Assembly: GCF_014646195.1 (NCBI RefSeq)
Contig: NZ_BMMZ01000012.1
Coordinates: 62,001 to 126,000 of the forward strand
Origin: Microlunatus endophyticus
Lineage (GTDB): Bacteria; Actinomycetota; Actinomycetes; Propionibacteriales; Propionibacteriaceae
Length of the DNA stretch: 64,000 nucleotides
Reading direction: 5' to 3'
The position numbers and the translations under genes were made by a program. Of this stretch, positions 28,398 to 37,416 are shown piece after piece (position 1 is the stretch's first letter; each line of letters starts with the position of its first letter). The notes beneath the pieces were generated by a model. That model searched no databases. It saw only the letters and a program-made list of their open reading frames with translations, and had not been told where the DNA came from.

Positions 28398-29855
28398 GTG
28401 GCAGCGAAGTGGGACGGGGACCCGGCTGCGGTCAGTGCATCCTCCCCGATCCGCGACCGCCGCTATCTGACGTTCCTCGGCGGCGCTGCCGCGGCCGACA
28501 TCGGTGACCAGGCGTGGATCGTCATCCTCGCCTACGCCGCAGCACAATCGGGCTCGGCGGTGACCGCCACGCTGACCGTCGCCGCCGGTACTGTGCCTCG
28601 CGCGGTCTTCGATCTGTTCGGCGGCGCGATCGCCGACCGGCTGCCGACCCGTCCGCTCCTGGTCGGCGTCGCCGCTGCCCGCGTGCTCGCGCTGGCCGCC
28701 GGGTTGCTGGCCCTGATCGGATTTCCCGGCCACACGATCCCGATCATCGTTGCCGTGGCGGTCCTCTTCGGCGCCGCCGACGCGCTGCACAAGCCGGCCA
28801 CCTTCACGATGCCCCGCCAGATCGTCGGCGTCGATCACGTCGTCCGGGCAGCGGGTCTGCGGCAGCTGGTCAACCGGCTGGCGCTGTTGGGCGGCCCGGC
28901 GCTGGCCGGCGTCGTCCTCGCCGCCGTCGCGCTGAAGGGTGCGGTCGCCGGCCTGCTGGCGGTCTTCGTCGTTGCGGCGGTCCTGCTCTCGCTGGTCCGG
29001 GTGCGGTTCGGGCGTGAACCCCAGGCTCGCGAATCGGTTGTCGCCGGGGTCCGCAGCGTGCTCGGCTTCCTGCGCTCCGACACCCCGTCACGGGCACTCG
29101 TGCAGGCCCTCGTCGGCCTGAACTTCTTCGTCATTCCGGTGCTCAACATCGGCGTCGCACTCCGTGCCCACGAGCAGGGTTGGAGTGCCCAGGTGCTCGG
29201 CCTGCTGATCGCCTGCATCGGTGTCGGCGCTGCCCTCGGCACGATGATCACGCTGCGCATCCGACCGCGGCACCCGATGCGATTCGCCCTGTCGCTGCTG
29301 GTGGTGCAGGGCCTCGCCCTGGGGCTGGTCGGATTGCTGCCGATGGTTGGCACCGGTGTCGCCCTCGGCGTCGTCGGTCTGACCGCCGGCCTGGCCTCGC
29401 CGATGATGGCCGGCACCGCTCAGGCGATCGTCCCCTCCCATTACGTCGGCCGGGTGTTCGCCGTCGTGGGATTCGCCGACGACGCGCTGATCCCGTTCGC
29501 CCTGGTCGGTTACGGCCTGGTCGCCGACCGGATCGGGCTGACGCCGACCACAGTGATCTGCGGCATCGGGATGATGGTCCTGATGGGCCTGGGCCTGCTG
29601 CGCAAGCCGTTGCGGGATCTGCGCCTCGAGGAGTTGGCGCCAGACACCCAGACCGGGAGCCAGCCTGACGACCCGGCCCTGGAGCGGGCTCAGCGGGAGC
29701 AGGCTCAGCGGGAGCAGGGTCCGCTGGAACAGGGCCACTTGGAACAGGGCCGGCAGGAATACCGCCAGGTCAGTCGACGCGGCGCAGCAGGGCTATCGGG
29801 AAGTCGGCCAGCAGCGTACGAACCGGCACCCGTCCGGCGTGGCCGGACCGACTGA
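28398..29855 (+). CDS. MFS transporter (EntS-like efflux family)
   Basis: Integral membrane secondary transporter with about 12 hydrophobic helices, 485 residues. The N-half (RYLTFLGGAAAADIGDQAW ... FDLFGGAIADRLPTRPLL) and central DTPSRALVQALVGLNFFVIPVLNIG resemble the EntS-like exporter subgroup. The last 75 residues are not membrane: a Gln/Arg/Glu-rich repetitive tail (ERAQREQAQREQGPLEQGHLEQG) then Arg/Ser/Ala-rich sequence. The final 86 bp of the gene overlap the convergent treY 3' end, so the tail may have been created by loss of an earlier stop. GTG start, no ribosome site, likely leaderless. The substrate is unknown. Confidence 0.85.
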   Translation: MAAKWDGDPAAVSASSPIRDRRYLTFLGGAAAADIGDQAWIVILAYAAAQSGSAVTATLTVAAGTVPRAVFDLFGGAIADRLPTRPLLVGVAAARVLALAAGLLALIGFPGHTIPIIVAVAVLFGAADALHKPATFTMPRQIVGVDHVVRAAGLRQLVNRLALLGGPALAGVVLAAVALKGAVAGLLAVFVVAAVLLSLVRVRFGREPQARESVVAGVRSVLGFLRSDTPSRALVQALVGLNFFVIPVLNIGVALRAHEQGWSAQVLGLLIACIGVGAALGTMITLRIRPRHPMRFALSLLVVQGLALGLVGLLPMVGTGVALGVVGLTAGLASPMMAGTAQAIVPSHYVGRVFAVVGFADDALIPFALVGYGLVADRIGLTPTTVICGIGMMVLMGLGLLRKPLRDLRLEELAPDTQTGSQPDDPALERAQREQAQREQGPLEQGHLEQGRQEYRQVSRRGAAGLSGSRPAAYEPAPVRRGRTD

Positions 29856-32037
29856 GGACATCGGTCCACTCACCGTCCGGCAGGTCGATCGAGGTCGTGT
29901 CCCAGCCGCCGCGCGCGGACAAGCCAATCGGTAGCCGGGTGGCGATCGCGATCACCGGGCCGCGATCGAAGCCGATCAGGTGGTCGGCGGCCGATCCGGA
30001 GGCGTACAGCGGACGGTAACCCTGCAGGCCGACCTCGCGGCGCAGCCGCAGCGCCCGGCTGGTGATCAGCAGTTTCACCGCATCCGGCTCGCCGGGGCGC
30101 GCACCGGAGTCCAACTCCGCCAACAGCCTCCTGCGCCGGGCGAAGTCGACCGGGCGCCGGTTGTCCGGGTCGACGAGCGAATCGTCGATCAACTCGGTGC
30201 CCTGGTAGACGTCCGGCACCCCGGGCGCCAGCAGCTGCAGCAGCTTCTGTCCGTAGCTGTTGACCAAGGATGCCGGCCGGACCAGCCGGTGGAAGTCGGT
30301 CACCAGTCGGGCAATCGCGTCGGTCTCGTAGATCCGGTCGACACCGGCTTCGATCGCCGCCTCGAAATCGGGATCGCCGTCGATCCAGGCGGTGCCGACG
30401 GATGCCTCCCGCGCGGCCTTGATCAGGTACGCCGTCAGCCGCTTCCGATCGATCAGGCCGACCGCAGCGACGGTCTGGGCCAGCAGGTAGCCGATGCCCG
30501 GCTCAGGCATGGGAACGGCTTCGGCCAGCGATCCGCTGAATCCGGCCCACTGCTCGGGGAGCTCGGCGAGCACCGCCATCCCCGCGCGGACGTCCTCGGA
30601 TCGCTTGGTGTCGTGGGTGGACAGCGTCGTCATGGTGTCGGGCCAGTCGGTGAGCCGGAGCTGTTGCGCGGCGTGGAACGCCTCGACCGGCGTACCGAAG
30701 TGAGCTGGGTCGCCACCGACCTCGTTGAGTGCGGCAAGCCGGTGATAGCGGTAGAAGGCGGTGTCCTCGACCCCCTTGGCCATCGTCGCGCCCGTGAGCT
30801 GCTGGAAGCGTACGGCCAGTTCGTCGGCCGGATCGGTGAGCCGGTCGCGCAGCCGGTCGACGGTCGCCGCCAGCTCGGGGTGCTGGTCGCTGACCTGATC
30901 AAGGACCCGGCGGGTGCAGTCGGCGCCGTCCGGCAGGTAGCTGCGGTAGACCGGATACGCGGCAGCCGCGGACTTGATCACCTCGATGATCTTCTCGCCG
31001 GCCGCGGGCAGGTCCGGGGCCAGTCGGGCGATCCGTCGCAGCTCGGAGCCGAACAGGGTGTCCAGCACGAACTGTTTGCCGATCCGTACGTGCTCGGTTG
31101 CATCATGATCATCTCCAGTCGCCCGGCGATAGATCCGGGTCAGCTGCTCCTCGCCGGTGGTGTCGACGAAGATGCCGGTGAAGTCGGTGAGTGCGTCGTA
31201 CCCGGTGGTGCCGGCGACCGGCCAGCTGGGCAGCTGCTCTCCCGGTTCGAGGATCTTCTCCACCGTGATCCAGGCATCGGGCGCCAGCGACCGCAGGCGG
31301 TCCAGGTAGCCGGCCGGGTCGGCCAGGCCGTCAGGATGATCGACGCGCAGCCCGGCCACCCCTCGGTCGATCATGGACGCGATCCGGGCGTGGGTGGCGT
31401 CGAACACCGCGGGGTCCTCGACCCGCAGCCCGGCCAGGCCGCTGACCGCGAAGAACCGGCGATAGCCCAGCTCGGTCTGCGCCAGCCGGTAGTTGACCAG
31501 CCGGTAGTGCTGGCGATCGTGGACCTGCTGCGGCGTCCCGTCCCCGGTCCCGGGAGCGATCGGGAACCGGTGCTCGTAGTAGCTCAGTACGCCGCCCGAC
31601 ACCTGGAGCCGGTCCAGCTCGTCCGGGCCGTCGCCCAGCACAGGAAGCAGCAGCCGGTCTGCGGACCAGTCGATGTCGAACCAACCTGCGTACGCCGAAT
31701 CCCGGCCGGCTGTCAGCACGTCCCACCAGGCCGGGTTCTGTTCCGGAACGTCGACGCCGAGGTGGTTCGGGACGATGTCGACCACGACCGGCAGCCCGGC
31801 GTCGGCGGCCGCGGCCAGCAGCTGCGCGAAGCCCTCCTCACCGCCACGTTGCGGGTCGATCGTCGTCGGGTCGGTCACGTCGTAGCCGTGCTCCGAGCCG
31901 GTGGTCGAGGTCAGGACGGGGGACAGGTAGACGGCGCCGGCACCGAGTGCGGTCAGATAGTCGACCAGCCCGGCCGCGTCGTCCAGGGTGAAGCCGGGCC
32001 GGATCTGCAGGCGGTAGGTCGAGGTCGGGGCGGTCAC
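29770..32037 (-). CDS. treY: Malto-oligosyltrehalose synthase
   Basis: Glycoside hydrolase family 13 enzyme that turns the reducing-end maltose of a malto-oligosaccharide into a trehalose unit; the partner TreZ then releases trehalose. 755 residues, full length. Hallmarks: TYRLQIRPGFTLDDAA at the N-terminus, VVDIVPNHLG, the nucleophile region GLRVDHPDGLADP, the acid/base region WITVEKIL, and LSTHDTKRSEDVRAGM near the C-terminal third, plus the late VYQGTEL block. GTG start at 32037. No treZ or treX is in the window, so the rest of the pathway must be elsewhere. The 3' end overlaps the MFS gene tail. Confidence 0.95.
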   Translation of the reverse strand: MTAPTSTYRLQIRPGFTLDDAAGLVDYLTALGAGAVYLSPVLTSTTGSEHGYDVTDPTTIDPQRGGEEGFAQLLAAAADAGLPVVVDIVPNHLGVDVPEQNPAWWDVLTAGRDSAYAGWFDIDWSADRLLLPVLGDGPDELDRLQVSGGVLSYYEHRFPIAPGTGDGTPQQVHDRQHYRLVNYRLAQTELGYRRFFAVSGLAGLRVEDPAVFDATHARIASMIDRGVAGLRVDHPDGLADPAGYLDRLRSLAPDAWITVEKILEPGEQLPSWPVAGTTGYDALTDFTGIFVDTTGEEQLTRIYRRATGDDHDATEHVRIGKQFVLDTLFGSELRRIARLAPDLPAAGEKIIEVIKSAAAAYPVYRSYLPDGADCTRRVLDQVSDQHPELAATVDRLRDRLTDPADELAVRFQQLTGATMAKGVEDTAFYRYHRLAALNEVGGDPAHFGTPVEAFHAAQQLRLTDWPDTMTTLSTHDTKRSEDVRAGMAVLAELPEQWAGFSGSLAEAVPMPEPGIGYLLAQTVAAVGLIDRKRLTAYLIKAAREASVGTAWIDGDPDFEAAIEAGVDRIYETDAIARLVTDFHRLVRPASLVNSYGQKLLQLLAPGVPDVYQGTELIDDSLVDPDNRRPVDFARRRRLLAELDSGARPGEPDAVKLLITSRALRLRREVGLQGYRPLYASGSAADHLIGFDRGPVIAIATRLPIGLSARGGWDTTSIDLPDGEWTDVLSRSGHAGRVPVRTLLADFPIALLRRVD

Positions 32038-32091
32038 GCCGCTGACAGTACCCAGCAGGCCCGCCGGGGTCCCAGTCGCGGGGGAGTCCGG

Positions 32092-32877
32092 TCAGGTGCG
32101 GACGCGGAAGGTGCCGGATGCGGCGTCGAAGACCGCGTGCCGGGTGCCGAACGTGCGCGCGATCCGCCCGTCGGCGACCATCGTGTCCGGAGCGCCGGAG
32201 GTGATCCGGTGGTCCTGGATCAGCCACAGCCGGTCGGCCATCCGCAGCGCCAGCTCCACCTCATGAGTGGACAGCACGACCGTGATGCCGCGGCCCCGGG
32301 CGATCCGCCTGAGCAGCGCCATCAGATCCACCCGCGCGCCGACGTCGAGGAAGGCACTGGGCTCGTCCAGCACCAGCAGCTCCGGCTCGCCGACGAGGGC
32401 CCTAGCCAGCAGCAGCCGTTGCCGCTGGCCGTCGGACAACTCGGCGAACCGCTCGCCGGCCAGGTCGCCGGCCTGCAGTTCGGCCAGCGTCTCGCCGACC
32501 AGGAACCGGTCCCGATCGGTCAGCCGGCCGATCAGTCCCAGGTAGGGATGGCGACCGAGTTCGACCACCTCACGGCCGGTCAGCAGACCCGCGTCGATGC
32601 GTTCGGTCAGCACCACGGCCGTACGACGGGCCCGCTCGCGGGGTGACAGCTGGAGCAGTTCCGCGTCCCGGCCCCGGGCGTCGGTGAGCGTGACCCTGCC
32701 GCGCAGCAACGGCTGCAGGCCGACCAGCGATCGGAGCAGGGTCGACTTCCCGGCACCGTTGGGACCCAGCAGTGCCGTCACCGCACCGGACGGGGCGACG
32801 GCGTCGACCTCGTCGACGATGACCCGCTCGCGGCCGCGGTGCCGGTAACCGGCCGCGACGTCGGTGAGGGTGAGCAT
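32092..32877 (-). CDS. btuD: Cobalamin/iron-type ABC importer ATP-binding protein (BtuD-like)
   Basis: Cytoplasmic ATPase of a type II importer. 261 residues. Walker A GPNGAGKST at 38-46, signature ELSDGQ ending at 151 with the Asp variant common in FecE/BtuD ATPases, Walker B ELLVLDEPS at 166-174, switch His in STHEVE. ATG at 32877 overlaps the permease stop (TGATG). By sequence alone it could serve heme, siderophore or B12; the cobalamin riboswitch ahead of the operon makes B12 or another corrinoid the best guess. Confidence 0.85.
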   Translation of the reverse strand: MLTLTDVAAGYRHRGRERVIVDEVDAVAPSGAVTALLGPNGAGKSTLLRSLVGLQPLLRGRVTLTDARGRDAELLQLSPRERARRTAVVLTERIDAGLLTGREVVELGRHPYLGLIGRLTDRDRFLVGETLAELQAGDLAGERFAELSDGQRQRLLLARALVGEPELLVLDEPSAFLDVGARVDLMALLRRIARGRGITVVLSTHEVELALRMADRLWLIQDHRITSGAPDTMVADGRIARTFGTRHAVFDAASGTFRVRT

Positions 32878-33971
32878 CAGACCGCTCCTGCCGACAGCCG
32901 CCGGGACCGCAGCAGCACCATGATCACCACCGGGGCGCCGATCAGCGCCGACGTGACGTTGATCGGCAGTACCGCGTTGTCACCCGGAAGCTGGGCGATC
33001 ACCGAACAGATGCTCGAGGTGATCACGCCCATACCAATCGTGGCGGGCATCAGCACCCTGTGGTCGGAACTGCCGATCACCAGCCGCGCCAGGTGCGGTA
33101 CGGCCATCCCCAGGAAGGCGATCGGGCCGCAGTAGGCGGTCACGGTGCCTGCGATCACGGCCGCCAGGATCATCGCGACGGTTCGAACGAGTGCTGCCCG
33201 GACGCCCATCGACCGCGCGTACAGCTCACCCAGCAGCATCGCGTTCAGGGATCGGGCGAGCAGTCCGGAAATGATCACCGGCCCGATGATCAAGGGCAGC
33301 AGGACGGCAAGGTCACCGCGGGTCACGCCGCTGAAGGAGCCGAGTCCCCACATCACGTAGCGTTGCAGCCGATCGGGGTCGGCGAAGGCCAGGAGCAGCG
33401 ACGTGATCGCACCGATCGCCGAGGACAGCATCACCCCGATGATCAACAGCGTGATCACCGATCGCACCCAGCGGCCGATCACCAGGATCAGCAACAGCAC
33501 CGCCGCCGAACCGGTCGCAGCGGCCACCACGATGGCGAAGCGCCCACCGCCGACCAGGGTCACGAAGCCGCTGGTGAAGGTGCCGGTGCCCAGGGTGACC
33601 AGCGCGACGCCGAGTGAGGCGCCGGAGGAGACCCCGAGGACGTACGGATCGGCCAGCGGGTTGGCGAAAAGCGTCTGCATCAGCAGGCCCGAGATCGCCA
33701 GCCCGGCACCGACGGCGCCGGCTGTGATCACCCGCGGCATCCGGATCTCGCCCAGCAGCACGGTGGTCGTCGGATCATGGGCGTGGCCGCTGATCACGAA
33801 GGACACCAGGTCGTGCCAGTCGATCGTCACCGAGCCGACGGCGGCGCCGACGCCCAGCGCCAGCACCGCGGCCACAGCCAGGATGATCAAGGTGATCACC
33901 GAGCGCGCCAGTCGCGGTCGGACCGAGGAGCGGAGCTCCTCGGTTGCCGTCGCGGCGCGGGCGGTGACCAT
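32877..33971 (-). CDS. btuC: Cobalamin/iron-type ABC importer permease (BtuC/FecCD family)
   Basis: Membrane subunit of the same importer, 364 residues and about ten helices, normal for FecCD/BtuC. ATG at 33971 is preferred over TTG at 33977 because GGAGGAG lies 7 nt upstream. Family blocks: LGEIRMPRVITAGAVGAGLAISGLLMQTLFANPLADPYVLGVSSGASLG, and the C-terminal GPIAFLGMAVPHLARLVIG ... RVLMP, where the ATPase contact loop lies. Together with the binding protein 14 bp upstream and the ATPase overlapping downstream it forms a complete three-gene importer. Confidence 0.92.
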   Translation of the reverse strand: MVTARAATATEELRSSVRPRLARSVITLIILAVAAVLALGVGAAVGSVTIDWHDLVSFVISGHAHDPTTTVLLGEIRMPRVITAGAVGAGLAISGLLMQTLFANPLADPYVLGVSSGASLGVALVTLGTGTFTSGFVTLVGGGRFAIVVAAATGSAAVLLLILVIGRWVRSVITLLIIGVMLSSAIGAITSLLLAFADPDRLQRYVMWGLGSFSGVTRGDLAVLLPLIIGPVIISGLLARSLNAMLLGELYARSMGVRAALVRTVAMILAAVIAGTVTAYCGPIAFLGMAVPHLARLVIGSSDHRVLMPATIGMGVITSSICSVIAQLPGDNAVLPINVTSALIGAPVVIMVLLRSRRLSAGAV

Positions 33972-33985
33972 GATCAACTCCTCCG

Positions 33986-35215
33986 TCAGTGCAGCTGCTG
34001 GTAGAAGGTGAACTTGTGGCCTGGTTCAAGATCAGGATGCAGGATCGCGATCAGGTCGCCGATCTCGAGATCGGGACGCAGCACCCCCAGCTCGTACATG
34101 TTGTTGCCGCCGGCCGCGTTGACCTGCAGGCTGGGTGCCCAGACCTGTCCGGACTTGTAGGCGGTGAATTCGGCGAACCGGGGTTCGGAGGCCAGCGCCT
34201 CCTTCTTGGTCTTCCAGTTCGTCGAGGTGATCCAGAGCTTGGCGCTGCCGGACTTGGCGAAGACGGTCTCCAGATCGGTGTTCTTGCTCGATGTCGACTC
34301 GTCCTGCTGCCACGGCCAGCTGCCACCCGCGTCGGTGATCAGCCGACCCATCGGGGTGCCGCCGGTCGGCATCGTCCAGACGCCCTGGTAGGGCTGGTTG
34401 ACCAGCACCTCGGTCGGCTTGACGTCGGCAACCTTCCGCACTTCGGCGTTGTAGCTGGAGGCGATCTTGTCGAAGACGCCGGCCGCCTTCTGCTCGGTGC
34501 CGGTCAGCGCGGCGAAGTACTTGATCCATTCGGCCTCGCCGAGCGCGGTCGGCTCCAGGTACTCGGTGTCGGCCAGCACCGGGATACCGGCCTGCCGGAC
34601 GGTCGCGTACGCCGGATCGTCCTGCCCGGCGGTGATCAGCACGTCCGGCTTGGCCGCGACGATCTTCTCCGCGTCCGCGGTCCCGGCCGGTGCGAATTCG
34701 ACCACGTCGGACTGGTCGGCGCGCGCCTTGGCGGCCTTGGAGCTGATCAGCGACTTCGACGCCACGCCGGTCAGGACGTCGAGCTTGCCGAGCGCCTCGA
34801 GACTGGGCAGATGGGTGGTCGAGGCGGAGAACAGGCTCTCCACCGGGGTCGTCACCTCCGGCGCTTTGGCCAGGGCGCCGGTCAGCTTCGGCTTGGGTGC
34901 TCCGCACTTGACGAGCACGTAGCTCTCCGGCTTGCCGCCGACCGTCGGCTGCTTGACCGTCAGCACCTGATACGACTTGTGGTAGCTCAGGGTGAAGTTC
35001 TTGGCATACTGCAGGTGCTGTTTCACCGGGAAATAGTCGGTCCCGGCCTTGAAGTCGGTGATGCAGCCGTCGGCCCCGGTGCTCGTGCTGGGCCGGCTCT
35101 GGGGCGCGGTCGTGGTGGATGACTGGCTGCTGCAGGCGGCCGCGACGAGCACGGCGCCGGCGAGGACCGCGACCGCAGCCGGCCTGCGAAGGCGGGTGAT
35201 CAGCTTCGTGATCAT
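33986..35215 (-). CDS. btuF: Cobalamin-type ABC importer substrate-binding lipoprotein (BtuF-like)
   Basis: Extracellular binding protein for the importer, 409 residues. I start it at ATG 35215, which gives a lipoprotein signal (residues 1-25, MITKLITRLRRPAAV through the hydrophobic stretch AVLAGAVLVAAAC); AGGAG is 12 nt upstream. The open frame further upstream is riboswitch, not protein. The mature part is a periplasmic-binding-protein-2 fold (VESLFSASTTHLPSLEALGKLDVLTGV, KIVAAKPDVLITAG, a long central helix, AGGSWPWQQDES, SAKLWITSTNW). The C-terminus (GGNNMYELGVLRPDLEIGDLIAILHPD) is typical. First gene of the operon behind the riboswitch. Confidence 0.88.
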   Translation of the reverse strand: MITKLITRLRRPAAVAVLAGAVLVAAACSSQSSTTTAPQSRPSTSTGADGCITDFKAGTDYFPVKQHLQYAKNFTLSYHKSYQVLTVKQPTVGGKPESYVLVKCGAPKPKLTGALAKAPEVTTPVESLFSASTTHLPSLEALGKLDVLTGVASKSLISSKAAKARADQSDVVEFAPAGTADAEKIVAAKPDVLITAGQDDPAYATVRQAGIPVLADTEYLEPTALGEAEWIKYFAALTGTEQKAAGVFDKIASSYNAEVRKVADVKPTEVLVNQPYQGVWTMPTGGTPMGRLITDAGGSWPWQQDESTSSKNTDLETVFAKSGSAKLWITSTNWKTKKEALASEPRFAEFTAYKSGQVWAPSLQVNAAGGNNMYELGVLRPDLEIGDLIAILHPDLEPGHKFTFYQQLH

Positions 35216-35344
35216 GGACTGCTCAAACTCCTGGGCGTACGACGAATGCCGGAGTCCTGCCTCCGTCACCCCCGCGGCCACCTGATCGGAGTCCGTTGAC
35301 GTGCCGGCGGTCTTCCCTCGGAACCCACGACGTACAGATCGGCG

Positions 35345-35565
35345 ACCTGTACACCGACGGCAGGTTTTCGGACTTGTGGGCCCGGCCCTGACGACGTCCT
35401 GTCCGTCGGGGCCACCTACTCTCTGTCGCTTCCCAGGAGGCCGCGGAGCGGGTCGAGGCCCGGACCGCGGGAGTTCCCAGTGCGTTGGCACAGATGTCGT
35501 TCCCACTCACCGCTGCGGGGCAGTCCCGGAATCGCACCGGGTTCCCTTTCCGTCAGCGGGGTCAG
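35345..35565 (-). promoter_or_regulatory. Cobalamin (adenosylcobalamin) riboswitch
   Basis: On the minus strand the conserved blocks appear in the right order: GGGAACCCGGTGCGATTCC and GGGACTGCCCCGCAGCGGTGA, then AACGCACTGGGAA, a CTGGGAAGCGACAGAG block, and AGTCCGAAAACCTGCC near the 3' end (about 35361-35376). It ends with a perfect stem GTACAG/CTGTAC (35332-35352). It lies about 130 nt before btuF, leaving room for a translational or transcriptional switch. When coenzyme B12 is bound, expression of the importer should fall. Confidence 0.93.
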
Positions 35566-35602
35566 CTTAACAGCGCCGGCGAGGTGTCCCATCCCGCCGA
35601 CG

Positions 35603-35631
35603 TGACAGCTGTCAGGGCCGATCGCTGACAG
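35603..35631. promoter_or_regulatory. Operator-like inverted repeats upstream of the ABC/two-component operon
   Basis: TGACAGCTGTCA (35603-35614) is a perfect 12-bp palindrome. It overlaps a larger inverted repeat CTGTCAG-N9-CTGACAG (35609-35631), so three related half-sites lie 45-70 bp before the ABC ATPase start. This is where a LuxR-type response regulator would be expected to bind. The remaining spacer between the riboswitch (35565) and 35674 shows no other feature I can support. Confidence 0.5.
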
Positions 35632-35674
35632 CCGGCCTACGCACCGCTGACCGCCGGACGGCACAGTCGACGCT

Positions 35675-36628
35675 ATGACGGACGCCCTGCTCGCACCCGC
35701 ACTCCGATCCGGATCGCTGCCTGCGGTTCCGGCGGTCGCTATGACCGGCCTGACCAAGTCGTACGGCCCGGTGCGCGCTGTCGACGACCTCGAGCTGCAG
35801 ATCACTGCAGGGGAGATGGTCGCGATCCTCGGCCCGAACGGGGCGGGCAAGTCCACCATCACCGAGCTGATCACCGGACTGGTGCGTCCCGATGCCGGCT
35901 CGGTCCGGATCTTCGGCGGTGATCCGTCGCCCGCGGTCGCAGCCGGCCGGGTCGGCGCGATGCTGCAGGGCGGCGCGCTGCTCTACGACGCCAGCATCCG
36001 CGACGTACTGCGGCTGGTGCACGGCCTGCACGCTCACCCGCTGCCGATGGGGGAAATCATCGAGCTGGCCGACCTCTCGGGTTTCCTGTCCACCAAGACC
36101 GACAAGCTCTCCGGCGGCCAGGCTCAGCGACTCCGGTTCGCGCTGGCGATCATGGCCGATCCCGACCTGCTGATCCTGGACGAACCGACGGTTGCGATGG
36201 ATGTGGAGCTGCGGCGGGCGTTCTGGGCGTCGATGCGGACCCTGTCCGACGGTGGACGGACCGTGCTCTTCGCCACCCACTACCTCCAGGAGGCCGACCA
36301 GATCGCCGATCGGATCGTGGTGCTGGACCGAGGTCGCATCGTCGCCGACGGCACCAGCGCCGAGATCAAGTCCCGGGTAGCCGGGAAGATGATCATGGTC
36401 GCCGAGGACGGCCTACGGGCCGAGGAGCTGGCGTCGCTTCCGGCTGTGACCTCGGTTGATCGCCGATCGCGCCGGGTCGCGTTGCACACCACCGATTCCG
36501 ACCTGACCTTGCGGGCGCTGGTCGCCCGATTCCCTGCCGCTCACGACATCGGCATTGTGTCGGCCGATCTCGAGGAGGCCTTCCTGGCACTCACCCACCA
36601 TGATCAAGTTTCGCAGGAGGCACGATGA
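35675..36628 (+). CDS. ABC transporter ATP-binding protein (DrrA/ABC-2 exporter type)
   Basis: ATPase of an ABC-2 exporter, 317 residues. Walker A GPNGAGKST at 53-61, signature LSGGQ at 145-149, Walker B LLILDEP at 165-171, ATHYLQEADQIADRI after it. A C-terminal domain of about 90 residues (SRVAGKMIMVAEDGLRAEELAS ... DIGIVSADLEEAFLALTHH) is typical of drug/lipid export ATPases. ATG at 35675; the stop overlaps the permease start (ATGA). It is followed by a permease, a sensor kinase and a response regulator, the layout used by Bacillus DesKR- or LiaRS-like modules that respond to membrane stress. Confidence 0.9.
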   Translation: MTDALLAPALRSGSLPAVPAVAMTGLTKSYGPVRAVDDLELQITAGEMVAILGPNGAGKSTITELITGLVRPDAGSVRIFGGDPSPAVAAGRVGAMLQGGALLYDASIRDVLRLVHGLHAHPLPMGEIIELADLSGFLSTKTDKLSGGQAQRLRFALAIMADPDLLILDEPTVAMDVELRRAFWASMRTLSDGGRTVLFATHYLQEADQIADRIVVLDRGRIVADGTSAEIKSRVAGKMIMVAEDGLRAEELASLPAVTSVDRRSRRVALHTTDSDLTLRALVARFPAAHDIGIVSADLEEAFLALTHHDQVSQEAR

Positions 36629-37407
36629 CCGTCCTGGCCGGTCCGGTCCGAGCCGGGCGAGGCGTCCCGGCTCCGCTGCACTACGCCTTCCACACGTTGC
36701 GGCTGACACTCAAGAACCGTGGCTACGTGATCTTCTCGATCGCCACCCCGTTGATCTTGTACGTCGTCTTCAGCCAGATCTTCGGCGGCACTGCCGACGG
36801 CGGCATCGACTGGTCGGCGGTCTACATGGTCTCGATGGCGGCGTACGGCTCCCTCGGCGGTGCGATGAGCGGAGGTGCCCAGCTCGCCGTCGAACGGCGC
36901 TCCGGTTGGTTCCGGCAGCTGAGCGTGACCGGCCTGCAACCCCGGTCGTTCCTGCTCGCCAAAGCGGCCGTGGTGATGGTCGTGACCCTGCCCGCACTGG
37001 TGCTGAATTTCGCCGCCGGCCTCGTGGTCGGCGGCGTCCGGGCGCCGTTGGGGGACTGGGTGGCAGGTTTGCTGCTCTTGTGGGTCTCGCTGGTGCCGCT
37101 GGCGGTGCTCGGACTCGTCGTCGGGCTGTGGGTCAAGGCCGAGACCGTACAACCGCTGAATACGTTGCTGTTGCTGGTGCTGTCGCTGCTGGGCGGACTG
37201 TGGTTCCCAGCGCAGCTGATGCCCGACGGCATGCGGATCGCGGCAGAACTGACGCCGTCCTTCTGGCTGGCCGCGCTCGGACGGTGGCCGTTCACCGCGG
37301 AGGCGTTCCCTTGGCACGGCGTCGCGGTGCTCGCCGGGTGGACAATCGTGCTGACGGTGCTCGGTGCTCTGGGTTATCGTCGAGCTGCGGCTACCAGCAA
37401 ACGCTGA
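36625..37407 (+). CDS. ABC-2 type transporter permease
   Basis: Membrane half of the exporter, 260 residues. Six hydrophobic segments: YVIFSIATPLILYVVF, VYMVSMAAYGSLGG, VVMVVTLPALVLNFAAGLVVGGV, VAGLLLLWVSLVPLAVLGLVVGLWV, LNTLLLLVLSLLGGLWFPAQLMP and GVAVLAGWTIVLTVLGALGY. The ERRSGWFRQLSVTGLQP turn after the second helix is common in this family. ATGA overlap with the ATPase gene implies coupled translation. The exported compound is unknown. Confidence 0.88.
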   Translation: MTVLAGPVRAGRGVPAPLHYAFHTLRLTLKNRGYVIFSIATPLILYVVFSQIFGGTADGGIDWSAVYMVSMAAYGSLGGAMSGGAQLAVERRSGWFRQLSVTGLQPRSFLLAKAAVVMVVTLPALVLNFAAGLVVGGVRAPLGDWVAGLLLLWVSLVPLAVLGLVVGLWVKAETVQPLNTLLLLVLSLLGGLWFPAQLMPDGMRIAAELTPSFWLAALGRWPFTAEAFPWHGVAVLAGWTIVLTVLGALGYRRAAATSKR

Positions 37408-37416
37408 GGAGGAGCC

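Noticed and set aside
35216..35506. 97-codon N-terminal extension of the BtuF-like protein
   Set aside because: The region is the expression platform and 3' part of the cobalamin riboswitch; the lipoprotein signal starts cleanly at ATG 35215.
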